Shown: piece after piece, positions 1 to 4,254 of the stretch
Numbering within the stretch: position 1 is the first letter of the stretch
Layout of the letters: each line of letters begins with the position of its first letter
The notes under the pieces: model-generated
What the model was told of the DNA's origin: nothing
What the model saw: only the letters and a program-made list of their open reading frames with translations
The model's database searches: none
NCBI GenBank assembly: GCA_027295245.1
Contig: JAPULF010000539.1
Coordinates: 1 to 5,843, forward strand
DNA length: 5,843 nucleotides
Direction: 5' to 3'
Origin: Planctomycetota bacterium
Lineage (GTDB): Bacteria; Planctomycetota; Phycisphaerae; UBA1845; UTPLA1
Program-made: the position numbers and the translations under genes

Positions 1-139
1 CCACGGCCAGCGGCCCCGAGACCGAAAGAATGTGCTTCGATAATCCGGATGGATCCAGAAGATCGCAGCCTCCGGGAATTCGAGTCGACGCCCTGAACTC
101 GATCGGGCGCAGTTTCGGGAAGTCACCGGATCCGGTCAT
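1..139 (-). CDS. N-terminal fragment of a MEMO1 / AmmeMemoRadiSam protein B-like gene (runs off left edge)
   Basis: Reading leftwards from an ATG at 139-137, the frame stays open for 46 codons to the window edge, so this is the 5' end of a gene. The start is well fixed: an in-frame TAG lies only 12 bases upstream, and the other nearby ATG is out of frame and stops at once. I see no clear Shine-Dalgarno sequence. The peptide starts MTGSGDFPKLRPIEF and later has LLDPSGLSKHILSV. The pattern LRP(I/L)E, a gap of about a dozen residues, then a DPxGL segment resembles the short N-terminal region before the MEMO1 domain in bacterial AmmeMemoRadiSam system protein B homologues. That is recall of a family pattern over 46 residues, with no catalytic part visible, so the family call is tentative while the presence of a coding start is fairly firm. 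It lies 51 bases downstream of the VWA gene on the same strand, close enough to be co-transcribed. Confidence 0.6.
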   Translation of the reverse strand, partial: MTGSGDFPKLRPIEFRASTRIPGGCDLLDPSGLSKHILSVSGPLAV

Positions 140-153
140 GCGATCATTCTAAT

Positions 154-165
154 CGATTCGAATCG
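154..165. repeat. 12-base perfect palindrome CGATTCGAATCG
   Basis: This perfect inverted repeat lies in the 51-base gap between the VWA gene's stop and the MEMO-like start, 15 to 26 bases upstream of that ATG. It overlaps a second small palindrome, AATCGATT (151-158). The position would suit a small operator or a leader hairpin, but there is no spacer, no T-run follows, and cgatt/gaatc strings are frequent in this DNA, so chance is a serious alternative. Confidence 0.25.
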
Positions 166-190
166 CCGGAGAAAAACCGCCCCAATCTTT

Positions 191-2662
191 TCAAACAAGA
201 CCGCATCGTTTACGAATCACCCATTCAATCGTCAGCAACAGGCAAATCGCGGCCAAGACCGGCCACCGAAATCGATCGGCCAGGTCCTGGTGTACAGTTT
301 CTGTGATTCGGCGCCTGAAATCACCGGCATCGAGCGCCTCCAACAACTCCTCCAGCTCGCTCAATTCCGCGTACGCGCCTTTGACATCCCCACTTCCCGC
401 CGCCAGGGCCTTCATCAAATCGAGGTTCGCCAGCGGGTTCCGCCGTTCGCGATCGATCGCCTCGACCACGAATCGCGTTTCCGACCGCCCGAATTCTTGA
501 TCGCTCGACTTGGCGGTAAGCTGTAATCGATAGGAACCCGTCTCTTTGGGAAATACCCGTCCGATCCATCGGTCCCCCAGACGCTGCATCCGCACGATCT
601 CGCTCTTGTCGTCGGGCGTTGTCAGCGTGACTTCCACCTTCGCCGACTCCAAGGGGCGTCCGCTCAGGCCGTCCACGACGTAGGCCGCGACCTCCACACC
701 GCTCGTTCCCGGCCGAACCCGCAGCAAGTCGTATCGCGGGCGATCGACCGCCACGTGGACGTTGGGGCGGCGATTCGCCAGCCAATAGAGAGCCTGCCGC
801 CAGAAACGATTGTGAAGTTCCCGCCCGTCGTTTCGCTGCATGCGCCACCGCCAGGTCGAATCGACCCCGATGGCAAGCGAGCGGCCCTTTCCAACCGTCG
901 CCGCCACGATCACTGGATTGGAATCCTCGTCGACGATCAGCACTTCGGCGGCGGGTTTCGGTCGCCCCAGCACGGTCACGCCCGCCAGCGCCGGCAATCG
1001 CCTCCAAATGTCGACGACATCGGAACCCTCCTTCAGCCTGCAAACCGGATGATCCACACCCGCGGGTGTCGGAGCCAATCGAACGGCCTTGTCGATGGAC
1101 ATGCCGCCGCCCAATTCCACCGGGACCACTTCGGCAAGCGGGGTTTCGCCGAATCCTCTTCGAGCCGTGTTCTCGAATCCACCGATCATGGCGATCCCGG
1201 TCCCGTGTTCGTTGACCGCGTCGCGAAGGCCCTTGATCTGCGACTCCGTCAGGTCGGTTCGCGTCAAATCCCCGAGAATGATGGCGTGATACCGCCTCCA
1301 CTCTTCCGGGCGGCGCGGCAACGGGTTCCGCCACATACCCTCGATGGGCGGTCCCAAAATCGCCTTGGTTAACTGAAAACGCTTCTCGCCCGCCAGGGCC
1401 CGCGAAATAAACGCGAACTCCGTGCGCAGACGGGCCTCGATGTGCAGAATATGAATCTGATCATCGACGACCCGCACGTATTGCGCGAGCGAAACCGGCC
1501 CCTCTTTCCAGGACAGGTCACGCGGCATCGCCCGAACCTCCACCGAATGGAATCCCGCGGAAAGGGCAATGTGCTCGAACGAAACCTGAATCGTCTCGCG
1601 CAACGACTTCGGCCTCACCGTTTTTGTTCCCACCACCTTGCCGTCCCACAGGCACTGGAACCGGATTCGGGTTCCGCTGAATCCGACGCACTCGAATTCG
1701 GCCTCGATCGGCAGCATCGTGTCGACCGCGGCCCGATGCGGCACTCGAAGATCGCGCCCGGAAAGCAAACGCGTGTCCCCCCGGGGCTCGGGACTACCGA
1801 TTCCGGCCGCGAAGATCGGCACACCGGAAGCCGCCAACGAACGTCCCATCGTCAGGGCATCGGAATCCGTCTTCACGTTGTTCGCCCCGTCCGACAGGAT
1901 CAGAATCGCGCCGGGCGGCAACTCCCCAGCCCCATCCTCGCGGACCGCAACCGCTAAAGCCGCTTCGATGTCCGTCAGCGGCCCCTCGCCCTCCACGGAC
2001 CACGGTCGAGTCTTCATCGCCGACTCTCGACTGGGTATATCGCTGAATCGAAACGCCGAAATATCGAAAGAATCCGCCAACTGCCCCAGGCGATACCAGT
2101 TCACCGTCAGCGCCGTGTGCAGCGCCGAGGCACGCGAAACCGGGCGGTCGGACACCGGCCCGGGCATGTCGCGAATCTTCATGGACTGTGAATCGTCCAG
2201 GAGAATCGTAAGCGTCGGTCGCTCCATGCGGACGATCGTCCGCTCGACGATCGGCCGCGAGATCAACGACAGAACCGCGACGATCACGAGCAGCCTGAGA
2301 AAGATCAGCGTCCGCCGAGCAAACGGTCGAACCGCGGTCGTCGTCTTCGAGTAGCTGGACGGCGCGGCGAGAAACACAACCACCCCAAGCGCCGCGAGCA
2401 GCAACGCTCGGCGCGTCCCCGGATTCGCGCTCCGTGACAAGTAGATCCCGACACCCGCCGCCACGACCCCCAGCGTCACGATCATCGCCCGGCGCCCCCC
2501 GCCACCCGACGAACGCCCCCGCTTGAGATGGACCCAGATCGATACCGCCGCAATGAAAACGATCAGCGGCAAGGCCAAGACACCGATCTCCGGGGTGTCG
2601 AAGCGAAGATTCAAGTCGAAGTCGGCGAAGTAGATCGGACTGCCTGTCGTGAAGAAAGCCAT
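191..2662 (-). CDS. Membrane-anchored VWA protein with a degenerate glutamine-amidotransferase-like domain
   Basis: An 823-residue protein. Hydrophobic segments lie at about 27-45, 59-76, 86-101 and 117-136, with one more at 799-816. Basic loops (HLKRGR, AVRPFARR, C-terminal RKRCGLV) obey the positive-inside rule if the N-terminus and the large central part are periplasmic. The VWA domain (about 150-290) keeps a full metal-binding MIDAS: D156-x-S158-x-S160, T230 and D258. Residues about 455-630 resemble the GATase1-like domain (PF07090 type): IGGFENTARRGFGETPLAEV, H538-P-V, then DSTWRWR and FWRQALYWLA. No cysteine sits where a class I amidotransferase nucleophile would be, so I infer a binding, not catalytic, role. 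Residues 636-735 look like an Ig-type beta domain. The ATG at 2662 is the first start after an in-frame TGA 30 bases upstream; its ribosome site is weak. In planctomycetes such proteins often sit beside MoxR and DUF58 genes; none is visible here. The cellular function is unknown. Confidence 0.9.
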   Translation of the reverse strand: MAFFTTGSPIYFADFDLNLRFDTPEIGVLALPLIVFIAAVSIWVHLKRGRSSGGGGRRAMIVTLGVVAAGVGIYLSRSANPGTRRALLLAALGVVVFLAAPSSYSKTTTAVRPFARRTLIFLRLLVIVAVLSLISRPIVERTIVRMERPTLTILLDDSQSMKIRDMPGPVSDRPVSRASALHTALTVNWYRLGQLADSFDISAFRFSDIPSRESAMKTRPWSVEGEGPLTDIEAALAVAVREDGAGELPPGAILILSDGANNVKTDSDALTMGRSLAASGVPIFAAGIGSPEPRGDTRLLSGRDLRVPHRAAVDTMLPIEAEFECVGFSGTRIRFQCLWDGKVVGTKTVRPKSLRETIQVSFEHIALSAGFHSVEVRAMPRDLSWKEGPVSLAQYVRVVDDQIHILHIEARLRTEFAFISRALAGEKRFQLTKAILGPPIEGMWRNPLPRRPEEWRRYHAIILGDLTRTDLTESQIKGLRDAVNEHGTGIAMIGGFENTARRGFGETPLAEVVPVELGGGMSIDKAVRLAPTPAGVDHPVCRLKEGSDVVDIWRRLPALAGVTVLGRPKPAAEVLIVDEDSNPVIVAATVGKGRSLAIGVDSTWRWRMQRNDGRELHNRFWRQALYWLANRRPNVHVAVDRPRYDLLRVRPGTSGVEVAAYVVDGLSGRPLESAKVEVTLTTPDDKSEIVRMQRLGDRWIGRVFPKETGSYRLQLTAKSSDQEFGRSETRFVVEAIDRERRNPLANLDLMKALAAGSGDVKGAYAELSELEELLEALDAGDFRRRITETVHQDLADRFRWPVLAAICLLLTIEWVIRKRCGLV

Positions 2663-2705
2663 CCGGACAATCCAGCATCCTGGGGCGGGTCAAGGTGTTT
2701 GCGGC

Positions 2706-2737
2706 AAAAAAAGGGAGCCGGCTCCGAACCGGACGGC
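2706..2737 (-). terminator. Candidate rho-independent terminator after the EIIA-Ntr gene
   Basis: On the minus strand, a GC-rich stem-loop is followed by seven consecutive T residues (A-run on the plus strand at 2706-2712). In plus coordinates, 2717-2720 GCCG pairs with 2734-2737 CGGC, and 2723-2725 TCC pairs with 2731-2733 GGA around a GAACC loop. The perfect palindrome GGAGCCGGCTCC (2714-2725) offers a competing 4-base-pair fold closer to the T-run. It lies 76 bases downstream of the EIIA stop and 44 bases upstream of the VWA start, so it would end the EIIA transcript or attenuate read-through. The bulge and the few bases between stem and T-run lower confidence. Confidence 0.45.
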
Positions 2738-2812
2738 ACGCGCGACAACCGGAACACCGATTCGCGGGGTGACTGCCCTCTTTTCCACGGTCCGCCGGTT
2801 CGGCTTACAGCG

Positions 2813-3274
2813 TCAGGAAGCGCCCTCGTTGTCGACGATTACCTTGTAGAACGCGTCCGCCGTCTGCGCCGACAGCAAGGCGTCCAGGGCCGCTTCATTC
2901 TTCACCATCCGACTCAAGGTCGCCAGGGCCTCTACATGCAGGCTCGTCGCATTGGTCGGGCTCGCCAGCAGCGCGATCAGGCTGACCGGCTTACCGTCGA
3001 TCGCCTCGAAATCGATCGGCTCCGCCGCCCGTCCGAATGCAATCGCAAGCCGCTCCACCGCGTCACACTTGGCGTGGGGAATGGCAAACCCGCGTCCGAT
3101 CCCCGTGGTCAATTGCGACTCGCGCTCCAGAATCGCATCCAGGAGCTGATCCCGAGCGGCGGTCCGTCCGTGCTCGGCAAGCAGATCCACAAGCTCCGTG
3201 ATTGCCTGCGTCTTGTCACGTGCAACCAGTGGAACCCTGACCAATTGTAGGGGCAGGAATTCGGTGAGTTTCAT
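2813..3274 (-). CDS. ptsN: PTS EIIA-Ntr-type phosphocarrier protein (PtsN-like)
   Basis: A complete 153-residue protein of the PTS_EIIA_2 (fructose/mannitol/nitrogen EIIA) family, the usual length for a stand-alone EIIA-Ntr. The core motif GIGRGFAIPHAKCDAV carries the phospho-accepting histidine at H67, and the second conserved active-site histidine is H113 in SLHVEALATLSR. The stretch IDFEAIDGKPVSLIALL between them is also typical. In characterised bacteria EIIA-Ntr is cytoplasmic, receives phosphate from PTS-Ntr components and regulates targets such as potassium transport or sigma-54-linked processes. No EI, HPr, EIIB/C, rpoN or hpf gene is in the window, so the phosphate donor and targets here are unknown. 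The ATG at 3274 has an AGGG ribosome-binding sequence 9 bases upstream and a TATAAT box further up. It is transcribed divergently from the zinc-ribbon gene, with 81 bases between starts, and a terminator-like hairpin follows it. The symbol reflects family type; orthology to proteobacterial ptsN is not shown. Confidence 0.9.
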   Translation of the reverse strand: MKLTEFLPLQLVRVPLVARDKTQAITELVDLLAEHGRTAARDQLLDAILERESQLTTGIGRGFAIPHAKCDAVERLAIAFGRAAEPIDFEAIDGKPVSLIALLASPTNATSLHVEALATLSRMVKNEAALDALLSAQTADAFYKVIVDNEGAS

Positions 3275-3291
3275 TTGAGGTTTCCCTATCG

Positions 3292-3320
3292 TGTAAATCG
3301 CGGAATGGTATCATTATAAT
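3292..3320 (+). promoter_or_regulatory. Candidate promoter for the zinc-ribbon membrane protein gene
   Basis: A perfect TATAAT lies at 3315-3320. Seventeen bases upstream is TGTAAA (3292-3297), only a 3-of-6 match to TTGACA. A start point near 3327 would give a leader of about 29 bases containing the GGGAG ribosome site at 3342-3346. Support is the -10 and the geometry; the -35 is weak. Confidence 0.5.
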
Positions 3321-3329
3321 GGATTCCGC
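3300..3329. repeat. Inverted repeat GCGGAAT / ATTCCGC enclosing the divergent -10 region
   Basis: Perfect 7-base arms at 3300-3306 and 3323-3329 are separated by 16 bases that contain the palindrome ATTATAAT (3313-3320). The two symmetries are nearly but not exactly concentric: the arms centre at 3314.5 and the palindrome at 3316.5. The arms cover the predicted start points of both divergent transcripts, which is where a dimeric regulator could block or couple them. No regulator gene is nearby, so the operator role is inference. Confidence 0.5.
3313..3318 (-). promoter_or_regulatory. Candidate -10 element of the EIIA-Ntr gene promoter
   Basis: Read on the minus strand, 3318-3313 is a perfect TATAAT, sharing four bases with the plus-strand TATAAT. 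A start near 3306 would give a leader of about 32 bases before the ATG at 3274, with AGGG (3287-3284) as ribosome site. I find no convincing TTGACA-like -35 at 16-18 bases, so expression might need an activator. Confidence 0.45.
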
Positions 3330-3355
3330 TCAAATGCCCTTGGGAGCGAATAGCC

Positions 3356-4081
3356 GTGGGATCGAGCACCCCAAACGCCCGCCCGCCCGACGCGAATCCA
3401 CGCCGGGCGGATACACCCGGCAGACTGGTGTGGCACGACTTGCCCTGCCTGGGTTGCGGATACAATCTGAGGGGCCTCAGGGAGAGCCGTTGCCCCGAAT
3501 GTGCCCGGCCGTTCACCATTTCAGGAATCCTGCACCAATCCAGCAGGGCCGCCGATCTGGGATTCTGGCGAACCTACAAAGCCGCCTTGCTCGATCCGCG
3601 GAGATTCTGGAGAGAATCCGGTTGCCGGCTGAATGCTGGATCGGCCGTCACCTTTGGTCTGGGCTGCATCGCGCTCGGCGCAGGCATGTTCGCAACGCTC
3701 TTTGCTTGCCTGATGGTCGTGCAGCAGGACTGGAGCGTGCGTGCGGCAATCTTTTCGTGGGGAATGATATTGGGCGTGGCGGCACTCGGATTGGCGGTAG
3801 CTTTCGTTTTGTTCGCGGCAACGGTCGGGCTCATTCGATTGTCGTTCGGCCAATTCACGCACGGCGCGGGCTGGCGTGCCGCGGCCGTATGGTTTCCCGC
3901 ATGGGCACTTTGCAGCGCGATCTTGATCGCCGGTCTCTGGGGCACCCTCGCAAGATCTATTTGGATCGGGAGTCTCTCGGGAACGGGCAAGTTCGAATTA
4001 TTGCTCGCACCTGCGATTGCAACACTCGCCCACATGAGCATCGCCGCGTACAACGAAAAGAAACCCGACTCGGATTTGTGA
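3356..4081 (+). CDS. Zinc-ribbon membrane protein with four predicted helices, planctomycete type
   Basis: A 241-residue protein starting at GTG (3356), with GGGAG 9 bases upstream and an in-frame TAA at 3317-3319. No ATG occurs in frame until codon 111, which would remove the conserved part; a GTG at codon 25 is the only reasonable alternative. After a proline- and arginine-rich leader comes a compact zinc ribbon, C31-x2-C34 and C46-x2-C49, within LPCLGCGYNLRGL and RCPECARPF. This segment is a recurrent N-terminal module of uncharacterised planctomycete membrane proteins. Four hydrophobic stretches follow at about 97-122, 132-160, 174-197 and 213-231. Basic residues before the first helix, between the second and third, and at the C-terminus (YNEKK) place the ribbon and C-terminus in the cytoplasm. 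I do not know the function; metal sensing, protein contact or a membrane-organising role are all open. It diverges from the EIIA-Ntr gene and converges on the acidic GspG-tailed gene. Confidence 0.85.
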   Translation: MGSSTPNARPPDANPRRADTPGRLVWHDLPCLGCGYNLRGLRESRCPECARPFTISGILHQSSRAADLGFWRTYKAALLDPRRFWRESGCRLNAGSAVTFGLGCIALGAGMFATLFACLMVVQQDWSVRAAIFSWGMILGVAALGLAVAFVLFAATVGLIRLSFGQFTHGAGWRAAAVWFPAWALCSAILIAGLWGTLARSIWIGSLSGTGKFELLLAPAIATLAHMSIAAYNEKKPDSDL

Positions 4082-4254
4082 AGACCCGCAAGGGCGAACC
4101 GCGAATGACCGTAGCGTCGCCTCTTGTGGGTGAAGAGCCTTGCACTCAGACTGGCCGACGTTCACAAAGTCGCCGGGCTTTACGATCACTCGTGAACTGC
4201 CAAGGCACTCCTCGCGAATCGTCACCCCAGAACCACATCGATGGAAGCCGGCCC
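4082..4254. other. Convergent intergenic spacer, no supported gene
   Basis: These 173 bases separate two converging stop codons. I looked for a bidirectional terminator: a stem GGCGA / TCGCC with a long loop exists near 4094-4121, but no T-run follows on either strand. A minus-strand frame is open through here and into the neighbouring 3' end, but it has no recognisable domain or ribosome site. I therefore report only an untranslated spacer with no clear signal. Confidence 0.5.

Noticed and set aside
267..280. Exact 14-base repeat CGAAATCGATCGGC, second copy at 3007-3020
   Set aside because: Both copies lie inside well-supported genes in unrelated protein contexts, and cgatcg-type strings are frequent here. 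I treat it as coincidence.
755..1372. Long plus-strand open frames opposite the VWA gene (also 1638-2354)
   Set aside because: Their translations are low-complexity and rich in Arg, Pro, Ser and His with no domain, as expected for shadows of a G+C-rich gene. The minus-strand protein explains the DNA.
4094..4121. Possible bidirectional terminator hairpin GGCGA...TCGCC
   Set aside because: Only five base pairs with a long loop and no T-run on either side.
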